64,000 nt of DNA from Serratia entomophila (lineage in GTDB: Bacteria; Pseudomonadota; Gammaproteobacteria; Enterobacterales; Enterobacteriaceae): positions 186,001-250,000 of the forward strand of contig NZ_CP082787.1 in the NCBI RefSeq assembly GCF_021462285.1, in the 5' to 3' direction. A program made the translations under genes and the position numbers. Numbering within the stretch: position 1 is the first letter of the stretch; each line of letters begins with the position of its first letter. Positions 37,133 through 60,559 of this stretch are shown in pieces. Under the pieces are notes generated by a model, which was not told the origin of the DNA, searched no databases, and saw only the letters and a program-made list of their open reading frames with translations.

Positions 37133-37457
37133 ATTTCCACCCTCCGCGCCTCCCCTCCATTGATCGCTTGACGCCTGCCGGGCATCGGGCTTAACGTCAA
37201 TACCACGCGCAAACGCAAGGACTTTACTCTGGCAGTTTTGCTAGACTAATTATCCGGACTTATGAGTCATGCGCCTGCCCCTTAGGGCGTGTACCTAAAA
37301 TTGTTCCCGGCCGTCTTGGCCCGCGGACGCTCGTCGTGCTGTTTCAAGCTGATATCCGCCGGGATGCCTGACGGCTTGCCGCCTGCGGAAGAGCGCCTTC
37401 ACGAGCAGTTTTAGCTGCGCCCCCTGGCACAGGCGATCTATGAGGGTGGTATTTTCG

Positions 37458-38180
37458 ATGTCTAATTCGCTTTTATCCAGCGAAGCCAGCGAACTTGATT
37501 TGCTGAATGAACGTCCGTTTAGCCAGACGGATCATGAAATCCTGAAGTCGTATGAAGCGGTGGTCGACGGCCTGGCGATGCTGATCGGCGGCCACTGCGA
37601 GATAGTGCTGCACGCGCTGGAAGACCTGAATTGCTCGGCGGTGCGCATCGCCAACGGCGAACATACCGGGCGCAAAATAGGCTCTCCGATCACCGACCTG
37701 GCGCTGCGCATGCTGCACGACATGGCCGGCGACGACAGCAGCGTGTCGAAGGCCTATTTTACCCGCGCCAAAAGCGGCGTGCTGATGAAGTCGGTGACTA
37801 TCGCCATCCGCAACCGCGAGCAGCGGGTGATCGGCTTGCTGTGCATCAACATGAACCTCGACGTGCCGTTCTCCCAGATTATGCAGACCTTTATGCCGCC
37901 GGAAACCCAGGAAGTGCCTTCTTCGGTGAACTTCGCCTCTTCGGTCGACGACCTGGTGGCGCAAACGCTGGAGTTCACCATTGAGGAAGTGAATGCCGAT
38001 CGCAGCGTCTCCAATAACGCCAAAAATCGGCAGGTGGTGCTCAATCTGTATGAGAAAGGCATTTTCGACATCAAGGATGCGATCAACCAGGTAGCGGATC
38101 GCCTGAACATCTCCAAACACACCGTTTATCTTTATATCCGCCAGTTCAAGAGTGGCGACCTGTCGGGAAGCGACCGTTGA
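37458..38180 (+). CDS. yheO: YheO-family PAS/HTH transcriptional regulator
   Basis: This 240-residue protein matches E. coli YheO in length and sequence. The N-terminal half is a PAS-like YheO domain ([31 protein letters not shown]), and the C-terminus is a helix-turn-helix ([22 protein letters not shown]). DauR, which regulates D-arginine use in Pseudomonas, is a related protein; the ligand of YheO is unknown. The start at 37458 gives the family length; upstream in-frame GTG/ATG codons at 37440 add six residues. The stop overlaps tusD by one base, so it is the first gene of the yheO-tusDCB operon. Confidence 0.92.
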   Translation: MSNSLLSSEASELDLLNERPFSQTDHEILKSYEAVVDGLAMLIGGHCEIVLHALEDLNCSAVRIANGEHTGRKIGSPITDLALRMLHDMAGDDSSVSKAYFTRAKSGVLMKSVTIAIRNREQRVIGLLCINMNLDVPFSQIMQTFMPPETQEVPSSVNFASSVDDLVAQTLEFTIEEVNADRSVSNNAKNRQVVLNLYEKGIFDIKDAINQVADRLNISKHTVYLYIRQFKSGDLSGSDR

Positions 38181-38569
38181 TGCTCGATTACTGTTTGCTG
38201 GTGACCGGCCCGGCCTACGGCACCCAGCAGGCCAGCAGCGCCTATCAGTTCGCCCAGGCTCTGCTGGCGAAAGGGCATCGCCTTTCCAGCGTGTTTTTCT
38301 ACCGCGAAGGGGTGATGAACGCCAACCAATTGACCGCGCCTGCCAGCGATGAGTTCGACCTGGTTCGCGGTTGGGCGCAGCTGGCGCAACAACATGGGGT
38401 GGCGCTCAACGTCTGCGTGGCCGCCGCATTGCGCCGCGGCGTGGCCGATGAGCAGGAGGCCGCGCAGCAGGGGCTGGCCGGCGCCAACCTGCAGCCGGGT
38501 TTTACCCTGAGCGGCCTGGGTTCCCTGGCCGAGGCCTCGCTGAGCTGCGATCGCCTGGTGCAGTTCTGA
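38180..38569 (+). CDS. tusD: Sulfurtransferase TusD
   Basis: The 129-residue protein is the DsrE-like subunit of the TusBCD complex, which relays persulfide sulfur from TusA to TusE and MnmA for 2-thiouridine at the wobble position of tRNA. The sulfur-carrying cysteine is Cys79 in [12 protein letters not shown]. The ATG overlaps the yheO stop (TGATG). Order tusD-tusC-tusB is conserved. Confidence 0.95.
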   Translation: MLDYCLLVTGPAYGTQQASSAYQFAQALLAKGHRLSSVFFYREGVMNANQLTAPASDEFDLVRGWAQLAQQHGVALNVCVAAALRRGVADEQEAAQQGLAGANLQPGFTLSGLGSLAEASLSCDRLVQF

Positions 38570-38577
38570 GGACACCG

Positions 38578-38937
38578 ATGAAACGAGTCGCTTTTGTTTT
38601 TACCCACGGGCCGCATGGCAGCGCAAGCGGCAGGGAAGGCCTGGACGCCTTGCTCGCCACCTCGGCGTTGAGCGAAGCTCTGGGCGTGTTTTTTATCGGT
38701 GATGGCGTATTGCAGCTGTTGCCGGGCCAGCAGCCGGAAAAAATTCTGGCGCGCAATTACATCGCCACGTTCGGCGTATTGCCGCTGTACGACGTCGAAC
38801 AATGTTATCTGTGCCAGGCCTCTTTGCAGGAACGCGGGCTGAGCCAGGTGACCGGCTGGGTATTGGACGCCGAAGTGCTGGCGCCGGATGAGCTGCGCAA
38901 CATGCTGGCCAGTTATGATGCGGTGATGACCTTTTAG
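38578..38937 (+). CDS. tusC: Sulfurtransferase complex subunit TusC
   Basis: The 119-residue DsrF-like subunit of the TusBCD heterohexamer has the conserved [20 protein letters not shown]-terminus. It begins 8 bp after tusD, with GAGG as ribosome binding site. It supports tRNA 2-thiolation with TusD and TusB. Confidence 0.94.
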   Translation: MKRVAFVFTHGPHGSASGREGLDALLATSALSEALGVFFIGDGVLQLLPGQQPEKILARNYIATFGVLPLYDVEQCYLCQASLQERGLSQVTGWVLDAEVLAPDELRNMLASYDAVMTF

Positions 38938-38946
38938 GAATTTTTG

Positions 38947-39234
38947 ATGCTGTATACCCTGAGCCATTCTCCCACTCAATGCGATTTACCTGCGCTGCTG
39001 CGCCTGACGGCGGCGGGCGATGACCTGCTGTTGTTGCAGGACGGCGTGCTGGCCGGGCTGGCCGGCAGCGCGCATCTTGAATTGCTGCTCGGCGCCCCCA
39101 TATCCCTGTATGCGCTGCAGGACGACCTGGAAGCCAGAGGGTTGTCTGGTCATTTTTCGCACAGAATCACCGTCATCGGCTATAATCACTTCGTTGAATT
39201 AACCGAAAAACACCGCAGCCAAATGGCCTGGTGA
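38947..39234 (+). CDS. tusB: Sulfurtransferase complex subunit TusB
   Basis: The 95-residue DsrH-like subunit of TusBCD ends in the conserved HRSQMAW, as in E. coli (HPSQMAW). The ATG at 38947 gives the E. coli length; an in-frame TTG sits one codon before it. It is the last gene of the tus operon and is followed by the str operon promoter. Confidence 0.93.
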   Translation: MLYTLSHSPTQCDLPALLRLTAAGDDLLLLQDGVLAGLAGSAHLELLLGAPISLYALQDDLEARGLSGHFSHRITVIGYNHFVELTEKHRSQMAW

Positions 39235-39256
39235 TGAGAGTGATGTTGTATATTTC

Positions 39257-39285
39257 TTGACACCTCTACTGGTCAGCCATAAAAT
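39257..39285 (+). promoter_or_regulatory. str operon promoter (sigma-70)
   Basis: TTGACA (39257-39262) and TAAAAT (39280-39285) are separated by 17 bp, close to the ideal sigma-70 promoter. It lies about 90 bp before rpsL and should drive rpsL-rpsG-fusA-tuf. Confidence 0.8.
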
Positions 39286-39311
39286 TCTGCGTCCTCGTAC
39301 TTTGCCAGTAG

Positions 39312-40319
<1,008 letters not shown>

Positions 40320-40403
40320 TTGCCACGCAGTAGTTATGCTAACCAAGCGGGCGCGTCAAGCCAACCCGCTTGGGTTAACCGAACTTGAACGCCCTAGGAA
40401 TAG

Positions 40404-42527
<2,124 letters not shown>

Positions 42528-42567
42528 GCTTTCGGGTTTAACACATTGATCAGTGCTCTCTCCATGA

Positions 42568-43782
<1,215 letters not shown>

Positions 43783-43802
43783 TCGCGTATAATTTTTCGA
43801 CA

Positions 43803-43835
43803 CAAAAAAGAGGGCACTTCGGTGCCCTTTTTTTA
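43803..43835 (+). terminator. Terminator of the str operon
   Basis: AGGGCAC (43811-43817), loop TTCG, GTGCCCT (43822-43828), then a run of seven T. The C(UUCG)G tetraloop is especially stable. The A-run before the stem gives a U-run on the opposite strand too. Confidence 0.9.
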
Positions 43836-43915
43836 TGCAATTTGCGCAAATCTTAATTGAAATAAAAAGCATTCCTATTTAGACTCAGGGTATTGGTTAA
43901 GAAGTGAGTCTTTCT

Positions 43916-44110
43916 ATGTATGTATGTCTGTGTAATGCGGTGACTGACAAAGCGATCCGTAAGGCCGTGCGTCAGCACAACCCCCATACCATGAAGCAGC
44001 TGCGTGAATTAGTGCCGATTGGTACCGACTGCGGGAAGTGTATTCGTCAGGCAAGGCAGATTATGGTGGAGGAACGCGGAACCATTATTCCGATGCACGA
44101 AGTCGCCTAA
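43916..44110 (+). CDS. bfd: Bacterioferritin-associated ferredoxin
   Basis: The 64-residue [2Fe-2S] protein has ligands Cys4, Cys6, Cys39 and Cys42 (CLCN and CGKC). It delivers electrons to the bacterioferritin haem so stored iron can be released. The start at 43916 gives the family length; an upstream in-frame codon at 43904 adds four residues. bfr follows 74 bp later. Iron regulation by Fur is expected, but I saw no strong Fur box. Confidence 0.93.
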   Translation: MYVCLCNAVTDKAIRKAVRQHNPHTMKQLRELVPIGTDCGKCIRQARQIMVEERGTIIPMHEVA

Positions 44111-44184
44111 CAAAAGGTAAGGTTGTTTTTTGACTCTTGGCCCACAGGTTCTACACTTTTAGAATCGGTCAGGAGGAGTTACCT

Positions 44185-44664
44185 ATGAAAGGCGATAAAA
44201 AAATCATTGCTCATCTCAACAAGCTGCTTGGTAACGAGCTGGTTGCCATCAATCAATATTTCCTGCACGCACGCATGTTCAAAAACTGGGGCCTGATGCG
44301 CCTCAACGACAAGGAATACCACGAGTCGATCGATGAAATGAAGCATGCCGACCGCTACATCGAACGCATCCTGTTTTTGGAAGGCCTGCCTAATCTGCAG
44401 GATCTCGGCAAGTTGAACATCGGCGAGGACATCGAAGAGATGCTGCGTTCCGACCTGGCGTTGGAGCTGGCTGGCGCCAAGAACCTGCGCGAAGGCATCG
44501 CCTATGCTGATTCCATCCACGATTACGTCAGCCGCGACCTGATGATCGACATTTTGGCCGATGAAGAAGAGCATATTGATTGGCTGGAAACCGAGCTGGA
44601 TCTGATTGCTCGCCTGGGCATTCAGAATTACGCCCAGGCGCAGATACTGGAACGCAAAGACTGA
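44185..44664 (+). CDS. bfr: Bacterioferritin
   Basis: The 159-residue four-helix ferritin stores iron as a 24-mer with haem at dimer interfaces. Ferroxidase ligands Glu18, Glu51 and His54 and the haem ligand Met52 are in place in NELVAINQ and DEMKHAD; the later ligands are in EEEHID. GGAGG precedes the ATG at 44185; an in-frame frame to 44137 is not part of the protein. In E. coli gspO lies between bfr and rpsJ; it is absent here. Confidence 0.96.
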   Translation: MKGDKKIIAHLNKLLGNELVAINQYFLHARMFKNWGLMRLNDKEYHESIDEMKHADRYIERILFLEGLPNLQDLGKLNIGEDIEEMLRSDLALELAGAKNLREGIAYADSIHDYVSRDLMIDILADEEEHIDWLETELDLIARLGIQNYAQAQILERKD

Positions 44665-44832
44665 GTTTACCGCTGCTCCTCCGCCGGCAGCCGCCTCTGC
44701 GGTGGGGCAGGGGAGCCGTTTCCGAGCGGCATTTCCCTCCCGATTAAAACCCCCCGTTTGCAGCACATCGCCCCTCGGCGTTTAGCCATTCGTTAAAAGT
44801 GGCGATATCCTGCGCATATTTTCAACTGTGGC

Positions 44833-44860
44833 TTGCTTCCCCGCCCATTTTGCGTATAAT
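44833..44860 (+). promoter_or_regulatory. S10 operon promoter
   Basis: TTGCTT (44833-44838) and TATAAT (44855-44860) are separated by 16 bp, with the GC-rich start region GCGCGGGC after them. It lies about 185 bp before rpsJ, as in E. coli. Confidence 0.8.
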
Positions 44861-44868
44861 GCGCGGGC

Positions 44869-45356
<488 letters not shown>

Positions 45357-45376
45357 TCAGGTCATTGAGCGATTGA

Positions 45377-47776
<2,400 letters not shown>

Positions 47777-47787
47777 TTAGAGGATAA

Positions 47788-48069
<282 letters not shown>

Positions 48070-48074
48070 GGTAG

Positions 48075-50001
<1,927 letters not shown>

Positions 50002-50022
50002 TAGAGTAGCTGGCTCTCACTT

Positions 50023-50057
50023 AATAAACGGCTCAGAAAATGAGCCGTTTATTTTTT
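50023..50057 (+). terminator. Terminator at the end of the S10 operon
   Basis: AATAAACGGCTCA (50023-50035) and TGAGCCGTTTATT (50041-50053) form a perfect 13-bp stem with loop GAAAA, followed by a T-run. It lies just before the spc promoter. Confidence 0.88.
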
Positions 50058-50058
50058 C

Positions 50059-50087
50059 TACCCATACTTTGGAAGCGGTGTTATAAT
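50059..50087 (+). promoter_or_regulatory. spc operon promoter
   Basis: A perfect TATAAT (50082-50087) sits 84 bp before rplN, in sequence closely like the E. coli spc promoter (GGAAGCGGTGTTATAATGC). The -35 region at 50059-50064 is weak, as in E. coli. Confidence 0.7.
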
Positions 50088-50159
50088 GCTGCGCCCTCGG
50101 TTATGGGGCTTTTCAACGGCCTAAATTTTCTTAGGTCTTAAAGTAGTAGTTGACATTAG

Positions 50160-51741
<1,582 letters not shown>

Positions 51742-51765
51742 TTACCAATTGAATCACGGGAGTAA

Positions 51766-52164
<399 letters not shown>

Positions 52165-52178
52165 TTCGGGAGGAAAGA

Positions 52179-52712
52179 ATGTCTCGTGTTGCAAAAGCAC
52201 CCGTCGTCATTCCTGCCGGCGTAGAGGTAAAACTCAACGGTCAGGTTATTTCGATTAAGGGTAAGAACGGCGAGCTGACTCGTACTGTCCATGACGCCGT
52301 TGAAGTGAAGCAAGAAGCTAACGCACTGACTTTCGCCCCGCGCGAAGGTTTTGCTAACGCCTGGGCCCAAGCGGGTACTACGCGCGCTCTGCTGAACGCA
52401 ATGGTAATTGGTGTTACCGAAGGCTTCACTAAGAAGCTTCAACTGGTAGGTGTTGGTTATCGTGCTGCCGTAAAAGGCAACGTGGTGAATTTAGCCCTGG
52501 GCTTCTCTCACCCTGTCGATCACCAGCTGCCAGCAGGTATTACTGCTGAATGCCCAAGCCAAACTGAAATCGTGCTGAAAGGCGCTGATAAGCAAGTTAT
52601 TGGCCAGGTTGCTGCAGATCTGCGTGCCTACCGCCGTCCTGAGCCTTACAAAGGCAAAGGTGTCCGTTACGCCGACGAAGTCGTGCGTACCAAAGAGGCT
52701 AAGAAGAAGTAA
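52179..52712 (+). CDS. rplF: 50S ribosomal protein L6
   Basis: The 177-residue two-domain protein lies near the factor-binding site. Begins [27 protein letters not shown] is the ribosome binding site. Confidence 0.98.
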   Translation: MSRVAKAPVVIPAGVEVKLNGQVISIKGKNGELTRTVHDAVEVKQEANALTFAPREGFANAWAQAGTTRALLNAMVIGVTEGFTKKLQLVGVGYRAAVKGNVVNLALGFSHPVDHQLPAGITAECPSQTEIVLKGADKQVIGQVAADLRAYRRPEPYKGKGVRYADEVVRTKEAKKK

Positions 52713-53590
<878 letters not shown>

Positions 53591-53596
53591 TTGACC

Positions 53597-53776
53597 ATGG
53601 CTAAGACTATCAAAGTAACACAAGTTCGCAGCTCCATTGGCCGTCTGCCGAAGCATAAAGCTACACTGCTCGGTCTGGGTCTGCGTCGTATTGGTCACAC
53701 CGTAGAGCGCGAGGATACTCCTGCTGTTCGCGGTATGGTCAACCTGGTTTCCTACATGGTTAAAGTTGAGGAGTAA
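53597..53776 (+). CDS. rpmD: 50S ribosomal protein L30
   Basis: The 59-residue protein begins [13 protein letters not shown]. The ATG at 53597 is chosen over an in-frame TTG at 53591 because it gives the family start. It lies 6 bp after rpsE. Confidence 0.97.
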   Translation: MAKTIKVTQVRSSIGRLPKHKATLLGLGLRRIGHTVEREDTPAVRGMVNLVSYMVKVEE

Positions 53777-53779
53777 CAG

Positions 53780-54214
53780 ATGCGTTTAAATACTCTGTCT
53801 CCGGCTGAAGGTGCCAAGCATGCGCCGAAGCGTGTAGGTCGTGGTATCGGTTCTGGCCTGGGTAAAACTGGCGGCCGTGGTCACAAAGGTCAGAACTCTC
53901 GTTCTGGCGGTGGCGTACGTCGCGGGTTTGAAGGTGGTCAGATGCCTTTATATCGTCGTTTGCCGAAATTCGGCTTCACCTCTCGCAAAGCTATGATCAC
54001 GGCAGAAGTTCGTCTGTCTGAGCTGGCTCTGATTGAAGGCGACGTAATCGACCTGAACGCGCTGAAAGCCGCTAACGTAGTTGGTATCCAGATCGAATTC
54101 GTGAAAGTTATGCTTTCTGGCGAAATCGCTCGTCCGGTTACCCTGCGTGGTCTGCGTGTCACCAAAGGCGCTCGTGCTGCTATCGAAGCTGCTGGCGGTA
54201 AAATTGAGGAATAA
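53780..54214 (+). CDS. rplO: 50S ribosomal protein L15
   Basis: This 144-residue protein has a Gly/Arg-rich N-terminal extension ([18 protein letters not shown]) that penetrates 23S rRNA. Three bp separate it from rpmD, and secY follows 7 bp later. Confidence 0.98.
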   Translation: MRLNTLSPAEGAKHAPKRVGRGIGSGLGKTGGRGHKGQNSRSGGGVRRGFEGGQMPLYRRLPKFGFTSRKAMITAEVRLSELALIEGDVIDLNALKAANVVGIQIEFVKVMLSGEIARPVTLRGLRVTKGARAAIEAAGGKIEE

Positions 54215-54221
54215 GTAGCAG

Positions 54222-55553
54222 ATGGCTAAGCAACCAGGATTAGATTTTCAAAGTGCTAAAGGCGGGCTCGGCGAGCTGAAGCGCAGACTTTTGTTTGTCA
54301 TCGGCGCGCTGATTGTCTTCCGTATCGGCTCTTTTATTCCGATTCCTGGTATCGATGCCACTGTGCTTGCCAAATTGCTTGAGCAGCAGAGAGGCACTAT
54401 CATTGAAATGTTTAACATGTTCTCTGGTGGTGCCCTCAGCCGTGCTTCTATCTTTGCGCTGGGTATCATGCCGTATATTTCGGCATCGATTATTATCCAG
54501 CTGTTAACGGTGGTTCATCCAGCGTTGGCAGAAATCAAGAAAGAAGGGGAGGCTGGCCGTCGCAAGATTAGCCAGTACACCCGTTACGGTACGCTGGTAT
54601 TGGCCATATTCCAGTCGATCGGTATTGCTACCGGTCTGCCGAATATGCCTGGTATGCAGGGCCTGGTGTTAAACCCAGGCTTTGCATTCTACTTTACTGC
54701 GGTTGTGAGCCTGGTGACCGGGACAATGTTCCTGATGTGGCTGGGTGAGCAGATTACTGAACGTGGTATCGGCAACGGTATCTCGATCATTATCTTCGCG
54801 GGTATCGTAGCGGGACTTCCGCCGGCAGTGGCCCATACTATCGAGCAAGCCCGGCAAGGCGACCTGCACTTCCTCCTGTTGCTGTTGGTTGCAGTATTGG
54901 TGTTTGCAGTAACCTTCTTCGTTGTTTTCATCGAACGTGGTCAACGTCGTATCGTCGTTAACTATGCGAAACGTCAACAAGGTCGTCGTGTTTACGCTGC
55001 ACAGAGCACACACTTACCGTTGAAAGTGAATATGGCAGGGGTTATCCCGGCAATCTTCGCTTCCAGCATTATTCTGTTCCCTGCCACGATTGCATCATGG
55101 TTTGGGGGCGGTACCGGTTGGAACTGGCTGACAACGATTTCGCTGTATTTGCAGCCAGGGCAACCGCTTTATGTGTTACTCTATGCGTCTGCAATCATCT
55201 TCTTCTGTTTCTTCTACACGGCGTTGGTTTTCAACCCGCGTGAGACAGCAGATAACCTGAAGAAGTCCGGTGCCTTCGTACCAGGAATTCGTCCGGGAGA
55301 GCAAACGGCGAAGTACATCGATAAAGTAATGACGCGTTTAACCCTGGTGGGCGCGATGTACATTACTTTCATCTGCCTGATCCCGGAGTTCATGCGTGAT
55401 GCAATGAAAGTACCATTCTACTTTGGTGGTACCTCGCTACTGATCGTGGTTGTCGTCATCATGGACTTTATGGCTCAAGTGCAAACTCTGATGATGTCAA
55501 GTCAGTACGAGTCTGCATTGAAGAAAGCAAATCTGAAAGGCTATAACCGCTAG
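54222..55553 (+). CDS. secY: Protein translocase subunit SecY
   Basis: This 443-residue protein has ten transmembrane helices and is the channel of the SecYEG translocon for export and membrane insertion. The plug and pore region follow helix 1 ([11 protein letters not shown]), and the conserved basic cytoplasmic loops [15 protein letters not shown] and [13 protein letters not shown] bind SecA and the ribosome. Length equals that of E. coli SecY. Confidence 0.98.
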   Translation: MAKQPGLDFQSAKGGLGELKRRLLFVIGALIVFRIGSFIPIPGIDATVLAKLLEQQRGTIIEMFNMFSGGALSRASIFALGIMPYISASIIIQLLTVVHPALAEIKKEGEAGRRKISQYTRYGTLVLAIFQSIGIATGLPNMPGMQGLVLNPGFAFYFTAVVSLVTGTMFLMWLGEQITERGIGNGISIIIFAGIVAGLPPAVAHTIEQARQGDLHFLLLLLVAVLVFAVTFFVVFIERGQRRIVVNYAKRQQGRRVYAAQSTHLPLKVNMAGVIPAIFASSIILFPATIASWFGGGTGWNWLTTISLYLQPGQPLYVLLYASAIIFFCFFYTALVFNPRETADNLKKSGAFVPGIRPGEQTAKYIDKVMTRLTLVGAMYITFICLIPEFMRDAMKVPFYFGGTSLLIVVVVIMDFMAQVQTLMMSSQYESALKKANLKGYNR

Positions 55554-55703
<150 letters not shown>

Positions 55704-55721
55704 TTATCTCGCATATTTTTC

Positions 55722-55750
55722 TTGCAAAGTTGGGTTGAGCTGGCTAGATT
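55722..55750 (+). promoter_or_regulatory. alpha operon promoter
   Basis: TTGCAA (55722-55727) and TAGATT (55745-55750) are separated by 17 bp. The same elements drive the alpha operon in E. coli. An inverted repeat GCTGGCT/AGCCAGC (55739-55757) overlaps the -10. Confidence 0.75.
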
Positions 55751-55756
55751 AGCCAG

Positions 55757-55852
55757 CCAATCTTTTGTATGTAGCTGCAACATTATTTGAGTATCCTGAA
55801 AACGGGCTTTTCAGAATGGTGTTGCTGTATAAAATAGTAGGAGTGCATAGTG
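55757..55852 (+). promoter_or_regulatory. alpha operon leader, S4-binding pseudoknot region
   Basis: The leader contains CTGAAAACGGGCTTTTCAG, a hairpin at about 55797-55815, flanked by complementary segments, and ends AGTAGGAGTGCATAGTGGC around the GTG start of rpsM. This is nearly the E. coli leader, in which a nested pseudoknot spanning the start codon is bound by S4 to repress translation. Confidence 0.75.
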
Positions 55853-56206
55853 GCCCGTATAGCAGGCATTAACATTCCTGATCATAAACATACCGTTATC
55901 GCCTTAACCGCGATCTTCGGCATCGGTAAAACTCGTTCACAGTCTATCTGTGCATCTACGGGTATTGCTGAAAATGTTAAGATCAGTGAGCTGTCTGAAG
56001 AGCAAATTGAACAGCTGCGTGAAGCAGTCGCCAAATTCACCGTAGAAGGTGATTTGCGTCGTGAAGTTACCCTGAGCATCAAGCGTCTGATGGATCTTGG
56101 TACATATCGTGGTTTGCGCCATCGTCGTGGTCTGCCGGTTCGCGGTCAGCGTACTAAGACCAACGCACGTACCCGTAAGGGTCCGCGTAAACCGATCAAG
56201 AAATAA
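55850..56206 (+). CDS. rpsM: 30S ribosomal protein S13
   Basis: This 118-residue head protein contacts P-site tRNA and L5. The start is GTG at 55850, as in E. coli, inside the S4-regulated leader. First gene of the alpha operon rpsM-rpsK-rpsD-rpoA-rplQ. Confidence 0.98.
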   Translation: MARIAGINIPDHKHTVIALTAIFGIGKTRSQSICASTGIAENVKISELSEEQIEQLREAVAKFTVEGDLRREVTLSIKRLMDLGTYRGLRHRRGLPVRGQRTKTNARTRKGPRKPIKK

Positions 56207-56219
56207 TCGGGGTGATTGA

Positions 56220-57266
<1,047 letters not shown>

Positions 57267-57291
57267 AGCTTAGTACCAAAGAGAGGACACA

Positions 57292-58281
57292 ATGCAGGGT
57301 TCTGTGACAGAGTTTCTAAAACCGCGCCTGGTAGATATCGAGCAAGTCAGTTCGACGCACGCCAAGGTGACCCTTGAGCCTTTAGAGCGTGGCTTTGGCC
57401 ATACTCTTGGCAACGCACTGCGCCGTATTCTGCTTTCATCTATGCCGGGTTGCGCGGTGACCGAGGTTGAGATTGATGGTGTACTGCATGAGTACAGCAC
57501 CAAAGAAGGCGTACAGGAAGATATCCTGGAGATCCTGCTCAACCTGAAAGGGCTGGCGGTGAGAGTTCAAGGCAAAGACGAAGTTATTCTTACCCTGAAT
57601 AAATCTGGCATTGGCCCTGTGACCGCTGCCGACATCACCCATGATGGTGATGTCGAAATCGTCAAGCCTCAGCACGTGATCTGCCACCTGACCGATGAAA
57701 ACGCTGCTATCAGCATGCGTATCAAAGTTCAGCGCGGTCGTGGTTATGTGCCGGCTTCTGCCCGAATTCATTCGGAAGAAGATGAGCGCCCGATCGGTCG
57801 TCTGTTGGTTGACGCCTGCTATAGCCCTGTAGAGCGTATTGCCTACAATGTTGAAGCAGCGCGTGTAGAACAGCGTACTGACCTGGACAAGCTGGTAATC
57901 GAGATGGAAACCAATGGCACGATCGATCCTGAAGAGGCGATCCGCCGTGCGGCTACCATTCTGGCCGAACAACTTGAAGCATTCGTTGACCTGCGTGATG
58001 TGCGTCAACCGGAAGTTAAAGAAGAGAAACCAGAATTCGATCCGATCCTGCTGCGCCCTGTTGACGATCTGGAATTGACTGTCCGCTCTGCTAACTGCCT
58101 CAAGGCAGAAGCTATCCACTACATCGGTGATCTGGTACAGCGTACCGAGGTTGAGTTGCTGAAAACGCCGAACCTGGGTAAAAAATCTCTTACCGAGATT
58201 AAAGACGTGCTGGCCTCACGTGGTCTGTCTCTGGGCATGCGCCTGGAAAACTGGCCGCCGGCAAGCATTGCTGACGAGTAA
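57292..58281 (+). CDS. rpoA: RNA polymerase alpha subunit
   Basis: The 329-residue protein has an N-terminal dimerisation and assembly domain (residues 1-235), a flexible linker, and a C-terminal domain that binds UP elements and activators such as CRP. The CTD DNA-contacting residues (RSANCLKAE, near 265-272, and [11 protein letters not shown]) are conserved with E. coli. Length equals that of E. coli. Confidence 0.99.
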
Positions 58282-58297
58282 CCGGATCACAGGTTAA

Positions 58298-58711
<414 letters not shown>

Positions 58712-58729
58712 TCTGTAGACGCGTAAAGA

Positions 58730-58752
58730 AACCGGGCTTGCCCGGTTTTTTT
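58730..58752 (+). terminator. Terminator of the alpha operon
   Basis: AACCGGG (58730-58736), loop CTTG, CCCGGTT (58741-58747), then a T-run. Confidence 0.88.
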
Positions 58753-58858
58753 ACGTCCAAAGCCGGCCAAATGTGCTCTCTTTCCCCGCTGGTCTTAAGT
58801 TCCCCCTCCCTATCCGCTATGCTATCCCTGTTAATCAGGCTAACTGAGGCTTTATGCC

Positions 58859-59233
58859 ATGTGGTTACTCGATCAGTGGGCGGAACGCCATATTCTCGAT
58901 GCCCAGGAAAAAGGCGAGTTTGACGATCTGCCGGGCCAGGGGCAGCCGCTGGCGCTGGATGACGACAGCGCGGTGCCGGCAGAATTGCGCAGCGGGTTTC
59001 GCCTGCTGAAGAATGCCGGCTATTTGCCGCCGGAGCTGGAAGCGCGCAAAGAGGCGTTAACCCTGGCGAGACTGCTGCAGGAGATTGGCAGCCAGCATGC
59101 GGACTATGCCGAGCTCAGCAAACGCATGGCGCTGTTGGAGCACCGCTTGCGTCAGGCGGGAATGAGTACCGATTTCCTGTATGGCGACTATCAGCATGCG
59201 TTGGGCGGTAAATTTACCCGGGAGGAAAAGTGA
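58859..59233 (+). CDS. YhdN family protein (DUF1992, DnaJ-C28-like)
   Basis: This 124-residue protein matches E. coli YhdN (122 aa) with the family segment MWLLDQWAERHI at the N-terminus and LRSGFRLLKNAGYLPPELE in the middle. The domain occurs in DNAJC28-like proteins; function in bacteria is unknown. The stop overlaps the zntR start by one base (TGATG), so the two genes form an operon, as in E. coli. Confidence 0.88.
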   Translation: MWLLDQWAERHILDAQEKGEFDDLPGQGQPLALDDDSAVPAELRSGFRLLKNAGYLPPELEARKEALTLARLLQEIGSQHADYAELSKRMALLEHRLRQAGMSTDFLYGDYQHALGGKFTREEK

Positions 59234-59664
59234 TGTTCAAAATAGGCCAGTTGGCCAGGCTCGCGGACGTAACGCCGGACACGGTGCGTTACTACGAAAA
59301 GCAGGGCATGATGGATCACAACGTTCGCACCGAGGGGGGGTATCGGCTGTATAGCGATCAGGACCTGCAGCGCCTGCGGTTTATCCGCTATGCGAAACAG
59401 CTGGGCTTCACGCTGGAAACGATCGCCGAGCTGTTGTCGATCCGCGTCGATCCTGAACATCATACCTGCCAGGAGTCGAAGTCGATTGTCGACGCTCGTT
59501 TGAAGGATGTTGAAAATAAGCTGGCTGAGCTGACCCGCATGCGTGAATCCTTGAAACGCCTGAGCGACGCCTGTTGCGGCACCGCCCACACCAGCAACTA
59601 CTGCTCTATTCTGGAAGCGCTGGAACAGGGCGCCAGCGATGAGAAGTGCAAGAAAGGCTGCTGA
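59233..59664 (+). CDS. zntR: Zn(II)-responsive MerR-family regulator ZntR
   Basis: The 143-residue protein has an N-terminal winged helix (FKIGQLARLADVTPDTVRYYE), a dimerisation helix, and metal-binding cysteines: Cys in HHTCQES, the pair DACCGTAH, and Cys in YCSILEALEQG. In E. coli it activates the Zn/Cd/Pb export ATPase gene zntA by distorting its promoter. A GTG one codon upstream is possible, but ATG at 59233 is preferred. The C-terminus ends CKKGC. zntA is not in this window. Confidence 0.94.
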   Translation: MFKIGQLARLADVTPDTVRYYEKQGMMDHNVRTEGGYRLYSDQDLQRLRFIRYAKQLGFTLETIAELLSIRVDPEHHTCQESKSIVDARLKDVENKLAELTRMRESLKRLSDACCGTAHTSNYCSILEALEQGASDEKCKKGC

Positions 59665-59739
59665 TGGAGCTTTAATTTTTATCCCGCCGGCAGTATTATC
59701 GGTTCGTTTTATAACCTCAATTTTAATCGGAGATTTATC

Positions 59740-59946
59740 ATGACAAAATACCGTCATACCAAAGGCCAGATCCAGGATAACGCCATCGAGGCGCTGCTGC
59801 ATGATCCGTTATTCCGTCAGCGGGTGGAAAAAAACGTTAAAGGCAAGGGCAGCTACCGGCGTAAAGACAAACACGCAAAAGGCGGTAACTGGGAGGCCAG
59901 TGGTAAAGTATCAGGCGATGATTTACCACTGGCCTTCTGGTTTTAA
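59740..59946 (+). CDS. arfA: Alternative ribosome-rescue factor A
   Basis: The 68-residue protein follows E. coli ArfA (72 aa): [35 protein letters not shown] and GNWEASGK. ArfA rescues stalled ribosomes by recruiting RF2 when tmRNA is absent. A long hairpin lies within codons 52-66; in E. coli such a hairpin causes cleavage or termination inside the ORF, so the mRNA lacks a stop codon and the full product is removed by tmRNA tagging. The hydrophobic C-terminal end (PLAFWF) also fits the unstable full-length form. Confidence 0.94.
   Translation: MTKYRHTKGQIQDNAIEALLHDPLFRQRVEKNVKGKGSYRRKDKHAKGGNWEASGKVSGDDLPLAFWF
59894..59935 (+). promoter_or_regulatory. Intragenic hairpin in arfA generating non-stop mRNA
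   Basis: AGGCCAGTGGTAAA (59894-59907) and TTTACCACTGGCCT (59922-59935) are exact complements, a 14-bp stem with a 14-nt loop, ending 9 bp before the stop codon. It is followed by TCTGGTTTT. In E. coli the equivalent structure is processed by RNase III or terminates transcription. Confidence 0.85.
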
Positions 59947-59953
59947 AGCATTA

Positions 59954-59984
59954 AAAAAGCCATCTTTATAAGATGGCTTTTTAT
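59954..59984. terminator. Bidirectional terminator between arfA and mscL
   Basis: AAAAGCCATCTT (59955-59966) and AAGATGGCTTTT (59970-59981) form a perfect 12-bp stem with a 3-nt loop and have U-runs in both directions. Confidence 0.9.
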
Positions 59985-60003
59985 TTGGCTGGCCTAATCT
60001 GTT

Positions 60004-60420
60004 TTACAGTTTTGGCTGTTGCTGTTGGCTCAGCAAATCACGAATTTCGGTCAGCAGCTTCTCTTCTGCAGTTGGCGCCGGCGGGGCTGCGGGTTCTTCT
60101 TCCTGCTTGCGACGCACCTTGTTCATTAATTTAATTGCCAGGAAAATCGCGAAGGCAACAATTACGAAATCAAAAATGGTCTGAATGAATGAACCGTAGT
60201 TCATTACTACTGCAGGAACCGCGCCCTGAGCTTCGCGTAATACCAGGTGGAATTGTTTGAAGTCAACGCCGCCGATCAATAACCCCAGCGGTGGCATGAT
60301 GATGTCCGCAACGAAAGAAGATACGATCTTACCGAACGCTGCACCAATAATCACACCCACTGCCAGATCAACCACGTTGCCACGCATGGCAAATTCGCGG
60401 AACTCTTTCATCATACTCAT
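60004..60420 (-). CDS. mscL: Large-conductance mechanosensitive channel
   Basis: This 138-residue protein forms a pentameric channel that opens under strong membrane tension to release solutes during hypoosmotic shock. It has an amphipathic N-terminal helix, TM1 ([20 protein letters not shown]), a periplasmic loop, TM2 ([16 protein letters not shown]) and a C-terminal helical bundle. The ATG at 60420 gives the E. coli start ([10 protein letters not shown]); a longer frame to 60480 has no homology. It converges on arfA, as in E. coli. Confidence 0.96.
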   Translation of the reverse strand: MSMMKEFREFAMRGNVVDLAVGVIIGAAFGKIVSSFVADIIMPPLGLLIGGVDFKQFHLVLREAQGAVPAVVMNYGSFIQTIFDFVIVAFAIFLAIKLMNKVRRKQEEEPAAPPAPTAEEKLLTEIRDLLSQQQQPKL

Positions 60421-60559
60421 AGAACGCACCCCTTGCAGAATTAATAACTCAAGTTTAACAAAGCAATTTCCCTTTGCCACAAAAGGAGAGAAAAGTTTTA
60501 TCTCTTTCTAAGGCCGGGAACAACCTCGCAATTATAGACCATCCACCACTGCATTTGTT

